The notes below the pieces were generated by a model. It had not been told where the DNA came from. It made no database searches and saw only the letters and a list, made by a program, of their open reading frames with translations. A stretch of DNA of 15,990 nucleotides from Pseudomonadota bacterium (GTDB lineage: Bacteria; Desulfobacterota; Desulfobacteria; Desulfobacterales; Desulfobacteraceae): contig JAHJDU010000151.1 in NCBI GenBank assembly GCA_018812385.1, positions 1 through 15,990 on the forward strand. The letters are read 5' to 3'. Below are positions 1-6,597 of this stretch, one piece after another. Every line of letters begins with the position of its first letter. Within the stretch, counting starts at the first letter, position 1. A program made the position numbers and the translations under genes.

Positions 1-1899
1 GGAGAGATAGAGGTCAAACCGATTCCTCTTGATGTCAGAAGAAAATTTCTCGGTGGTCGAGGTCTTGATGCCTATCTTTTATTGAACCATTCCAAAAAAG
101 GCTGTGACCCTTTAGGTCCTGCCAATCCATTGATTGTCAGCGGCGGTATCCTTACAGCGACCTGTGCATCGGCAACTGCCAGAACCCATATCATGGCAAA
201 ATCCCCTCTTACAGGGCTTTTGGGCTCTGCTAACATGGGAGGATTTTTTGCCCCTGAAATGGCATGGGCAGGCTTTCATCATCTTGTCATAAAAGGGAAG
301 GCCAAAAAACCGTCTTACCTTTTCATTAAAAACGGCACCATTGAAATCCGGGATGCAGAAAATATCTGGGGAAAAACCACCACCGATACCCAGTGGGCCA
401 TCCAGGAGGAACTCAATGACAGGGAAATAAAATCTCTTGTTATAGGGCCTGCCGGTGAAAATCTGGTAACATTTGCCAATGTTATGACCGGTATTAAAAA
501 TGCCGGAGGAAGAACCGGCATGGGGGCTGTCATGGGTTCCAAGAATCTCAAGGCAATTGCCTGCAGAGGAACCATGGATATCAAGATTGCCCATCCTGTC
601 GAAGCCCTGGAGTATAACAAACGGTTTATCGATCAGATCACCTCTGCAAAGGTGAACAAGACCCAAGGTACCCTTGGCACGCCCATGATCTGGGGAGCCA
701 CCAATTCCTGGGGCGGCGTTCGTACCCGGAACTTCCAGTATAACCAGTGCGAGTATGCCGATGATATTGAGCCGGAAGCAATTGATGAGATCTGTGAACA
801 AACAATGGGACCCTATCATATGGCAGGCTGTTTTGGCTGCCAGGTCCATTGCCGTGCCCAATACAGGATCCCTTCAGGGCCCCTTAAGGGCAGATACGAT
901 GAGGGTCCTGAATACACGTCCCAGGGAGCCTTCGGAGGAGAACCTGATACACCGAGAGCCGAGACCGTGCTCGTAGGAAACCACCTGGTTGACCAGTACG
1001 GCATGGATAACCTTGAGGTGGGCAGTTTGATTTCCTGGGCCATGGAGCTCTATGAAAAGGGCATCATTACCAGCAAAGACACCGACGGCCTGGATCTTCG
1101 TTTCGGTAATGACGAAGCGCTTCTTGAGATGGTGGAACGTATTTGCTACAGGAAAGGCAAAGTGGCCGATGCCCTTGCCCAGGGCGGTATTCCAGCCTCT
1201 AAAATATTTGGCAAAGATTCATTTGAATATCTCATCCAGGTAAAGGGAATGAGCAACCTTCATTCCGATGAAAGAGCAACTCCAGGGCTGGCTCTTAATA
1301 TCGCAACCGCCTCAAGGGGCTCCGACCATTTAAGAAGTCGTCCTGCCATTGATCTGTATCATCTGCCGGAAACGGTATTGCATAAAATCTACGGCAGTCC
1401 CGTACCCTATAAAGGAAAGCTCAGCTCAGAGCATACAGAATATGTTGGAAAAGCCTGGCAGGTATTCTGGCAGGAAAACTGCTACATGGGAGTGGACTGT
1501 CTGGGCATCTGCAAGTACCATACAACCTTTCTGGGCGCAACCCTGCCCAACTTCGAGGACTGGCCAAAGGTTCTTTATTACAACACAGGCCTTGAATTTA
1601 CGCCCAATGAACTCTGGGACATTGCAGAAAGGTGTAACATGATAGAAAGACTCTTTAACATCAGGGAAGGTTTAACAAGAGATGATCTTGAAAAAGGTGA
1701 CATGCTCAACCATCGTTATTTTGACGAACCCTGCAGAAGAGGCGCCCCTGACGTTGTCGGAAGGATGATTGACAAGAAAAAATTTATTAAGATGATCGAT
1801 GAATTTTACGAGCACAAAGGGCTTGATAAAAACGGCAATCCAAAACCTGAAAACCTGAAACGGCTTGAGATTGAAACCGAGCCTTCTCATATGCTGTAA
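1..1899 (+). CDS. aor: Aldehyde:ferredoxin oxidoreductase (tungsten AOR family), 5'-truncated by window
   Basis: Oxidises aldehydes to carboxylic acids (or the reverse) with ferredoxin, using a tungsten bis-pterin cofactor and one [4Fe-4S] cluster. The frame is open from base 1; the TTG at 82 is internal, because the upstream codons give the conserved FLGGRGLDAYLLL segment. By comparison with Pyrococcus furiosus AOR (605 aa), about 14 N-terminal residues are missing. Visible family signatures: AKSPLTG, GPAGENL and GAVMGSKNLKAIA in the N-terminal domain; the cluster motif CFGCQVHC (C-x2-C-x3-C); EGPEYTS with the active-site Glu; ASRGSDHLR with the active-site His; pterin-binding DQYGMD and DCLGIC, the last Cys being the fourth cluster ligand. 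All catalytic positions I can align are kept. The stop is followed by a strong RBS (AAGGAG) for the ferredoxin subunit 14 nt on. The natural substrate is unknown. A benzoyl-CoA reductase BamB identity is not supported by neighbouring genes. Confidence 0.93.
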   Translation, partial: GEIEVKPIPLDVRRKFLGGRGLDAYLLLNHSKKGCDPLGPANPLIVSGGILTATCASATARTHIMAKSPLTGLLGSANMGGFFAPEMAWAGFHHLVIKGKAKKPSYLFIKNGTIEIRDAENIWGKTTTDTQWAIQEELNDREIKSLVIGPAGENLVTFANVMTGIKNAGGRTGMGAVMGSKNLKAIACRGTMDIKIAHPVEALEYNKRFIDQITSAKVNKTQGTLGTPMIWGATNSWGGVRTRNFQYNQCEYADDIEPEAIDEICEQTMGPYHMAGCFGCQVHCRAQYRIPSGPLKGRYDEGPEYTSQGAFGGEPDTPRAETVLVGNHLVDQYGMDNLEVGSLISWAMELYEKGIITSKDTDGLDLRFGNDEALLEMVERICYRKGKVADALAQGGIPASKIFGKDSFEYLIQVKGMSNLHSDERATPGLALNIATASRGSDHLRSRPAIDLYHLPETVLHKIYGSPVPYKGKLSSEHTEYVGKAWQVFWQENCYMGVDCLGICKYHTTFLGATLPNFEDWPKVLYYNTGLEFTPNELWDIAERCNMIERLFNIREGLTRDDLEKGDMLNHRYFDEPCRRGAPDVVGRMIDKKKFIKMIDEFYEHKGLDKNGNPKPENLKRLEIETEPSHML

Positions 1900-1913
1900 A
1901 AAGGAGTGTAATC

Positions 1914-2414
1914 ATGGAAACAAAGGATAAAGTCCTTATGATAAACCCTGAGAAATGTACAGGGTGCCGATTATGTGAACTGGTATGTGCGGTAAAACAT
2001 GACGGGGCTTCCAACCCGTCCAGAAGCCGTATCAGGGTCATGAAATGGGAAATGGACGGGGTGTATATCCCCATGGCCTGCCAGCAGTGCCAGGATGCCC
2101 CCTGCATGGGTGTCTGCCCTGCCAACGCACTTTCCCGCAATGACGAACTTAACAAAATCGAAGTGAATTATGACAAATGTATCGGCTGCCGCTCATGTGT
2201 GGCAGTTTGTCCCTTTGGCGCCATGGGCTTTAACTCCATTGACAGAAAGGTCTTTAAATGTGACCTGTGTGACGGAGATCCCCAGTGTGTCAGATTCTGT
2301 GAAGTTGAAGCCATTGAATATGTAGATGCAGATGATGTTGCCATTCTAAAAAAACAGGATGCCGCCGCAAAACTGCATGCAACAAGCCATAAAGTTGCTT
2401 TGAAGAGTGCTTAA
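1914..2414 (+). CDS. Ferredoxin-type electron-transfer subunit with four [4Fe-4S] clusters, partner of AOR
   Basis: 166 aa, 16 cysteines in four groups, as in the HycB/DmsB-like iron-sulfur subunits: CTGCRLCELVC (Cys15-25), CQQCQDAPCMGVC, CIGCRSCVAVC and CDLCDGDPQCVRFC. It should carry four [4Fe-4S] clusters and pass electrons to or from the AOR catalytic subunit. There is no twin-arginine or Sec signal, so it is cytoplasmic, like the AOR. The start ATG has AAGGAG 8 nt upstream, and the gene follows the AOR by only 14 nt, so the two are almost certainly co-transcribed. AOR genes next to a polyferredoxin of this size are common in anaerobes. The last ~25 residues after the cluster region carry no motif I recognise. 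Confidence 0.9.
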   Translation: METKDKVLMINPEKCTGCRLCELVCAVKHDGASNPSRSRIRVMKWEMDGVYIPMACQQCQDAPCMGVCPANALSRNDELNKIEVNYDKCIGCRSCVAVCPFGAMGFNSIDRKVFKCDLCDGDPQCVRFCEVEAIEYVDADDVAILKKQDAAAKLHATSHKVALKSA

Positions 2415-2425
2415 AGGAGACTTGG

Positions 2426-3778
2426 ATGGAACAAACAAGGATTCTGGTGGTTGATGATGAGTTGGTTATTCGGGAATCGCTTACGGGCTGGCTTCAAAGA
2501 GACGGGTATCATGTACAAAGCGTGCCCAGCGGCGAAAAAGCCATTGACCTTCTAAAAACCAAAAGTTTTGACCTTATTTTGCTGGACATTCAAATGGATG
2601 GCATCAGTGGAATGGATGTCCTCAAGCATGTAAAAGAGCTTTATCCTGATATTGACGCTATTATGATCACGGCCTTCGGCTCCATCCCTTCAGCAGTCCA
2701 GGCCATGAAATACCATGCTTTTGATTATCTTTTAAAACCTTTTGATCCAGAGGAACTGGGGGTACTCATCCAGAAATTGGTCAATCACAGGGCTAAAATA
2801 AAAGAAAACCTGTTTTTAAAAGAAGACTACGAACAAAGAACCCGGTTTGAAAGTATGATAGGTCAGTCCAGGCCAATGCAGGAAATTTTCAACCTGATAG
2901 AAGATATCAAGGACACGGACACAACTGTTCTGATCACTGGTGAAACCGGAACGGGAAAAGGACTTGCTGCAAAAGCCATTCACTCCAACTCCAGGGTTTC
3001 CGATGGCCCTTTTGTCAGTGTGAATTGCGGAGCCATTCCAACACATATCATGGAAAGCGAACTTTTCGGCCATCAAAAAGGGGCCTTTACAGATGCAAAA
3101 GAAACCCGGAAAGGCCGTCTGGAGCTTGCCGGCAGCGGGACATTGTTTCTGGATGAAATCGGTGAAATCAGCATGCGAATGCAGATTGACCTGCTCCAGG
3201 TTCTGGAAGATAAAATATTTTACAGGGTTGGGGGTACCCAGCCCATTACCGCCGATTTCAGGGTAATTGCCGCCACCAATGCAAATCTTGAACAGGCCAT
3301 TAAAAATCGAACCTTCCGGGAAGACCTGTATTATCGACTGAACGTCATTAGTTTTACCATGCCGACGTTAAGGGAACGAAAAGAGGATATCCCCTTGCTG
3401 GCGGAACATTTTTTAATGAAAACCACTCAAGAGATCAACAGAGGGGTGGAAAGAATCAGCAGGGATGCCATGGATGAACTCATGCTCTATGAATGGCCGG
3501 GAAATGTAAGGGAGCTTTCCAATGCCATTGAAAGAGCGGTTGTAGTCTGTAAAACCAGTTCCATTACCCCCTTTGATCTTCCCATTGTAAAAGAGCTGGA
3601 AAATAAACTGAAAAATAAATATTTCTCTTTAAATGATGTGGAAAAACATCATATTTCAAAAATCTTAAATGAGAATAGTTGGAATATTTCCAAAAGTGCT
3701 GCCATTCTTGGTATTGACAGATCAACCCTGTACAACAAGATCAAACTGTACGAATTGAAAGATGATCGTGACAAATAA
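2426..3778 (+). CDS. Sigma-54-dependent response regulator, NtrC family (REC-AAA+-Fis HTH)
   Basis: 450 aa, three domains in order. Receiver, ~1-125: acidic D10/D11, phospho-acceptor D54 in LILLDIQMDG, T82 and K104 in the LLKPF motif. AAA+ sigma-54 activation domain, ~145-385: Walker A GETGTGKG at 172-179, Walker B LFLDEIGE with D243/E244, and the conserved REDLYYRLNV segment. Fis-type helix-turn-helix, ~405-445: SKSAAILGIDRSTLYNKIK. The L1 loop reads GAFTDA (219-224) instead of the usual GAFTGA that contacts sigma-54. RBS AAAGGAG 8 nt before ATG; 11 nt after the ferredoxin gene, so it belongs to the AOR operon. The likely partner kinase is the PAS kinase at 6598; no kinase gene is adjacent. 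A sigma-54 promoter with paired inverted repeats lies upstream of the GcvH-like genes and is the most obvious target. Confidence 0.94.
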   Translation: MEQTRILVVDDELVIRESLTGWLQRDGYHVQSVPSGEKAIDLLKTKSFDLILLDIQMDGISGMDVLKHVKELYPDIDAIMITAFGSIPSAVQAMKYHAFDYLLKPFDPEELGVLIQKLVNHRAKIKENLFLKEDYEQRTRFESMIGQSRPMQEIFNLIEDIKDTDTTVLITGETGTGKGLAAKAIHSNSRVSDGPFVSVNCGAIPTHIMESELFGHQKGAFTDAKETRKGRLELAGSGTLFLDEIGEISMRMQIDLLQVLEDKIFYRVGGTQPITADFRVIAATNANLEQAIKNRTFREDLYYRLNVISFTMPTLRERKEDIPLLAEHFLMKTTQEINRGVERISRDAMDELMLYEWPGNVRELSNAIERAVVVCKTSSITPFDLPIVKELENKLKNKYFSLNDVEKHHISKILNENSWNISKSAAILGIDRSTLYNKIKLYELKDDRDK

Positions 3779-3805
3779 ATATGCTTACGGTTCCGCCATT
3801 GGCAA

Positions 3806-4354
3806 ATGAATAATGTTGACACCATTATTGTTTCCCCGATTGGAGATATCCCGCCCTGGATGACTCAGGCCATTGCAATGGAAGTAGGGGAATTTTTCAG
3901 GTTCAGTGCCAGGGTGGAGACGGTTTTAGACGATATTTTGTTTGCTTATGATCCAGAGCGTAAACAATATCATTCAACAAAAATCCTTGAGGCGCTGGAA
4001 AAAAAGGCACCAGATGATTGTATCAAGATTATTGCAGTGACAAAGGAAGATCTTTTTATTCCTATCCTCACCCATGTATATGGTGAGGCCCAGCTTGGGG
4101 GAAAAGCCTGTATTATATCCATTGCCAGACTGATTGCCGGCCTTGAAGTCAAGGGTATTATTAAAGGACGTAAGAGAATCGTAAAAGAAGCCATCCATGA
4201 ACTCGGGCATACCTTTGATCTTCGCCACTGTAAAGATGAAAGATGTCTTATGCACTATTGCAGAAGGCTTGATGACGTTGACAGGAAATCAAGCCAGTTT
4301 TGCCGGTATTGCAATATCTTTTTGGCCGACAACATCAGGGATCTTTGTGGATAA
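3806..4354 (+). CDS. amzA: Archaemetzincin-like zinc metalloprotease
   Basis: 182 aa, normal size for archaemetzincins. N-terminus MNNVDTIIVSPIGDIP is typical. The signature is at 131-169: HELGHTFDLRHC gives H131, E132, H135, H141 and C142, then C147, M149 and the C166-x2-C169 pair. This matches the family pattern HExxHxxGxxHC-x4-C-x-M-x(about 17)-C-x2-C, which binds one catalytic and one structural zinc. Two deviations: D138 (codon GAT) stands where Gly is nearly invariant in metzincins, and the last spacer is 16 residues. No signal peptide, so cytoplasmic. The start has no clear Shine-Dalgarno; it lies 27 nt after the regulator's stop in the same frame, with no other start codon between, so coupled or weak translation is likely. 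The 3' end overlaps the convergent GcvH-like gene by 20 bp. Archaemetzincins are common in archaea and scattered in bacteria; their substrates are unknown. Confidence 0.88.
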   Translation: MNNVDTIIVSPIGDIPPWMTQAIAMEVGEFFRFSARVETVLDDILFAYDPERKQYHSTKILEALEKKAPDDCIKIIAVTKEDLFIPILTHVYGEAQLGGKACIISIARLIAGLEVKGIIKGRKRIVKEAIHELGHTFDLRHCKDERCLMHYCRRLDDVDRKSSQFCRYCNIFLADNIRDLCG

Positions 4355-5252
4355 AAAGATTTAACAGCCTGTCCCTGGAAATTTTTGGCAGGTTTTTGAA
4401 AAGATCCATACCCAGACTTCCGCCATCTGCTGCTGCAAGCTGTGTCTCTTCTTCTAAAAAAGCGTACAGTCTGTCCATTTCCCTTTCCATGAACCTTTTA
4501 TTTGAATCCATGAACATTAGTTGTTTCAGCTCTTGTTTCAGATTCGGGCAATAAAGGCTTAATACCCAACCGTCTGTATAGGGATCATTGTTAATCATAC
4601 CAGGGGTTTTATTCACCTTTGAATTGACCTGGGTGATCACGCCGCTGACCGGGGATAAAAATGATGCCTTATGTCCGTTCCTGGATATATGAATGGCGTT
4701 TTTCCCCTGGAAAACCTGTTTGCCCATCAAAGGAGTTTTTATGGTGGTAATTTTTCCCAAAACCCTTGAAGCAAAGTCGTCAATACCAATACGAACATTG
4801 CTGCGATCCTCTATTTTCACCCATGTATGCCCTGAATGAAGATAATACCCCACAGGCAGGGACACGCCTCTGATATCATTAAACTCCACTGGTTTTAAGA
4901 CTGTATAAACCTTGAACTGGTCATGGAAGTAGTGATCAAATTCGCAATCAATGCAATTATAGGTTTTGGGGCAGGCTTTAAAATCAATATGGCCTTTCAT
5001 GTGATGGATACATGGTCTTTTTGCCAGGGGTTGTTTTATAAGTTTTTCTTTCCAGAAAACAAGGTTACCCCTTTTCCCCTTTAGGATCATGCCCTTTTTT
5101 TGAAGCTGCTCATTTTCATGGCAGGCTTTTCTCAAAGCCCGGTCAAATCTACAGGTCATGCAGGAAAAATCACTTATACATATTTTTTTCTTTACCACTC
5201 CTGACTGCATCCAGAGACAGGCAGCGGTTTTCTCTTCTATTCTTGTTTCCAT
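4335..5252 (-). CDS. Cysteine-rich GcvH-like protein without lipoyl lysine (downstream paralogue)
   Basis: I chose ATG at 5252: AAGGA sits 8-9 nt upstream of it, whereas the ATG at 5261 has the same AAGG directly abutting it. The N-terminal ~105 residues hold two copies of C-x12-C-x5-C-x2-C-x-F-D (from 5252: Cys12/25/31/34 and 81/94/100/103). Next comes a glycine-cleavage H fold: GHTWVKIED, VRIGIDDFASRVLG, SPVSGVITQVN, NNDPYTDGW. Aligned without gaps to E. coli GcvH (34 residues between LG and PVSG in both), the lipoyl-lysine position is Gly. The C-terminus has ADGGSLGMDLFKNLP, shared with the upstream paralogue. The eight cysteines could ligate metal or Fe-S clusters; which is not visible. 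Function unknown; not a working glycine-cleavage carrier. It lies ~40 nt after its paralogue and is probably co-transcribed from the sigma-54 promoter at 6260-6276. Confidence 0.85.
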   Translation of the reverse strand: METRIEEKTAACLWMQSGVVKKKICISDFSCMTCRFDRALRKACHENEQLQKKGMILKGKRGNLVFWKEKLIKQPLAKRPCIHHMKGHIDFKACPKTYNCIDCEFDHYFHDQFKVYTVLKPVEFNDIRGVSLPVGYYLHSGHTWVKIEDRSNVRIGIDDFASRVLGKITTIKTPLMGKQVFQGKNAIHISRNGHKASFLSPVSGVITQVNSKVNKTPGMINNDPYTDGWVLSLYCPNLKQELKQLMFMDSNKRFMEREMDRLYAFLEEETQLAAADGGSLGMDLFKNLPKISRDRLLNLFIHKDP

Positions 5253-5291
5253 TTGCTGCATCCTTTTTTAAAAGGTAAATAAAGACAGCTT

Positions 5292-6197
5292 TTAAGTTCT
5301 AAAAAAGGTGCGGGTCAGGTTATGCCAGCCAAGAGCCGGCAGATTTCCAAATACATCTGCCTTTAAAAGACCACCATCTGCACTCAAAGGACCTGTTACC
5401 TCTTCAATCATATTTTCAAGGGTGGTCACTTCCTGTCCCAGCCATTCCACGCTGTCGTTGTCCGTTTTAAGATCTTGAACTATTCCCTTTATATCAGAAT
5501 TATGAACGGTAAAAAGCCATCCATCACCATAGGGATCATTCTTTGAAAGATCCGGGGATTTCCTGGTATTGTTATTGACCTCTGTAATGATCCCATTCAC
5601 AGGGGAGAGAATATCGGCCAGATTTTCTTTTCTTTTCAAGCCCCACCCCACCTTATCCTTGTTCAGTTCCTGGCCGGTCAGGGGAAGATCAAAGGCATCC
5701 GGGCTGCCCAGTACCTTGAATGAAAAATCATCAAGACCGATACGAATAAAGCCGCCGCTGTCGATGCTGGCCCATGTATGGCCCGTGTGAAAATAATATC
5801 CGTCTGCAATATCAAAGCCTTTGACATCTTTCATATACACCATGGAATGACCCGTCTTCGGGGAAAGGATATCTTCAAAATACTGATCAAAATCACACCG
5901 CCCGCAATTGTAATTCATGGGACAGATTTTATGTTCCGCCCTGTTGGTCAGAGCATGCCTGCAGGTTCTGTCCGTGCTGTCCCTGTTTCTTAAAGCCTTC
6001 TGCCAGGTGATGTGTTTACCGGCTTTTGCCGTTTTAGCCATGGAATCATCATATCTGCAATTGGTGCAGTCATAAAAGTTGTTGCAGTTTTTCTTTTTTG
6101 CAACACCTGCCTGCATCCAGATACAGGGGTGATCGGTTTTGTCTTTTTTAGCCGCCCAGATGTTTACAGATTTTTCGGTTCTCATTAATTGTTTCAT
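5292..6197 (-). CDS. Cysteine-rich GcvH-like protein without lipoyl lysine (upstream paralogue)
   Basis: 301 aa. Two four-cysteine modules, C-x12-C-x5-C-x2-C-x-[YF]-D, at Cys25/38/44/47 (starting PCIWMQAGVAKKK) and Cys79/92/98/101 (ending CGRCDFDQYF). The GcvH-fold domain follows: GHTWASIDS, IRIGLDDFSFKVLG, SPVNGIITEVN, NDPYGDGW. The residue aligned with the lipoyl lysine of GcvH is Glu, with Lys one and three residues earlier, so canonical lipoylation is unlikely. The C-terminal signature ADGGLLKADVFGNLPAL matches the downstream paralogue. Start ATG at 6197 has AGGAG 8 nt upstream. First gene of a two-gene operon behind a -24/-12 promoter; TSS would be near 6250. Proteins of this layout recur in deltaproteobacteria to my recollection, usually annotated only as glycine cleavage H protein. 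A role as electron or acyl carrier, sensor or scaffold linked to the AOR locus is inference only. Confidence 0.87.
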   Translation of the reverse strand: MKQLMRTEKSVNIWAAKKDKTDHPCIWMQAGVAKKKNCNNFYDCTNCRYDDSMAKTAKAGKHITWQKALRNRDSTDRTCRHALTNRAEHKICPMNYNCGRCDFDQYFEDILSPKTGHSMVYMKDVKGFDIADGYYFHTGHTWASIDSGGFIRIGLDDFSFKVLGSPDAFDLPLTGQELNKDKVGWGLKRKENLADILSPVNGIITEVNNNTRKSPDLSKNDPYGDGWLFTVHNSDIKGIVQDLKTDNDSVEWLGQEVTTLENMIEEVTGPLSADGGLLKADVFGNLPALGWHNLTRTFFRT

Positions 6198-6259
6198 TGT
6201 CTTTTCTCCTTTTTATGAATAAATAGTCTTTTTGTTTTGTCTGTTTGCCAATTTATAAG

Positions 6260-6276
6260 AGCAAAAAGGATACCAG
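6260..6276 (-). promoter_or_regulatory. Sigma-54 (-24/-12) promoter of the GcvH-like operon
   Basis: On the - strand the sequence is CTGGTATCCTTTTTGCT. GG and GC are separated by exactly 10 nt, as required for sigma-54, and the -12 element TTTGCT is a full match; the -24 element is TGGTAT against consensus TGGCAC. The GC lies 63 nt before the start codon at 6197, giving a ~50-nt leader. An NtrC-type activator is encoded 2.5 kb away. Confidence 0.65.
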
Positions 6277-6375
6277 GCTGACAGAAAAAATATTTTTAAT
6301 GTTAAGATCCCTGTCTATTGGGGCATTTTAGATATAGGGGCACAAAAGATGCGGCTGACTTATAAAACCTCAAAT

Positions 6376-6392
6376 TGTAGAAATTTACTACA
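6376..6392. promoter_or_regulatory. Candidate activator-binding site, inverted repeat TGTAG-N7-CTACA
   Basis: Perfect 5-bp arms separated by 7 bp, centred at about -134 relative to the predicted sigma-54 start site. Same architecture as the repeat at 6456-6472 (TGTWG-N7-CWACA). The position suits an NtrC-type upstream activating site for the GcvH-like operon; it also lies upstream of the divergent kinase gene. Confidence 0.4.
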
Positions 6393-6455
6393 GCTCATAA
6401 GAAGCTTTCCAAATCAGGGAGATGAATTTCCCACATGGGCATAGCTCTTCAATGC

Positions 6456-6494
6456 TGTTGGATTTTTCAACACCGGCTTCTAATATTTCAACAC
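6456..6494. promoter_or_regulatory. Candidate activator-binding region: TGTTG-N7-CAACA plus repeated half-site
   Basis: TGTTG-GATTTTT-CAACA spans 6456-6472, centred near -214 from the predicted sigma-54 start. Its right part, TTTCAACAC (6465-6473), is repeated exactly at 6486-6494, 21 bp or two helical turns away. This suggests cooperative binding by a dimeric regulator on one DNA face. Confidence 0.4.
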
Positions 6495-6597
6495 TTTGCT
6501 TTTTGTTTTTTTGAACCTTGCATTCATAATTCATCTTATGTTAGAAATTAATAATATTTCCGATTGCTTATAACCTTATTCTAACAAGGGTGTGATT

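Larger units (their letters stand above)
6198..6597. other. Divergent intergenic region between the GcvH-like operon and the histidine kinase
   Basis: About 400 bp, A+T-rich, no plausible gene. It holds the sigma-54 promoter (6260-6276), two TGTWG-N7-CWACA repeats (6376-6392 and 6456-6472) with an extra half-site, and near the kinase start an 8-bp inverted repeat TGTTAGAA / TTCTAACA (6539-6546 and 6579-6586) whose right arm abuts the kinase Shine-Dalgarno. I see no convincing sigma-70 promoter for the kinase. Confidence 0.6.

Noticed and set aside
112..861. 249-aa open frame on the - strand opposite the AOR gene
   Set aside because: It lies wholly within the conserved AOR coding sequence, has a composition typical of an antisense shadow (Cys/His/Gly-rich, no domain), and no RBS context supports it.
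1..2414. Class II benzoyl-CoA reductase BamB/BamC
   Set aside because: BamB is an AOR-family protein with a ferredoxin-type partner, but no other bam genes are seen and the active-site segments fit ordinary AOR, including the Glu, His and DxxGIC motifs.
4335..6197. Working glycine cleavage H proteins
   Set aside because: No lipoyl lysine at the aligned position, large Cys-rich N-terminal extensions, and no gcvT or gcvP nearby.
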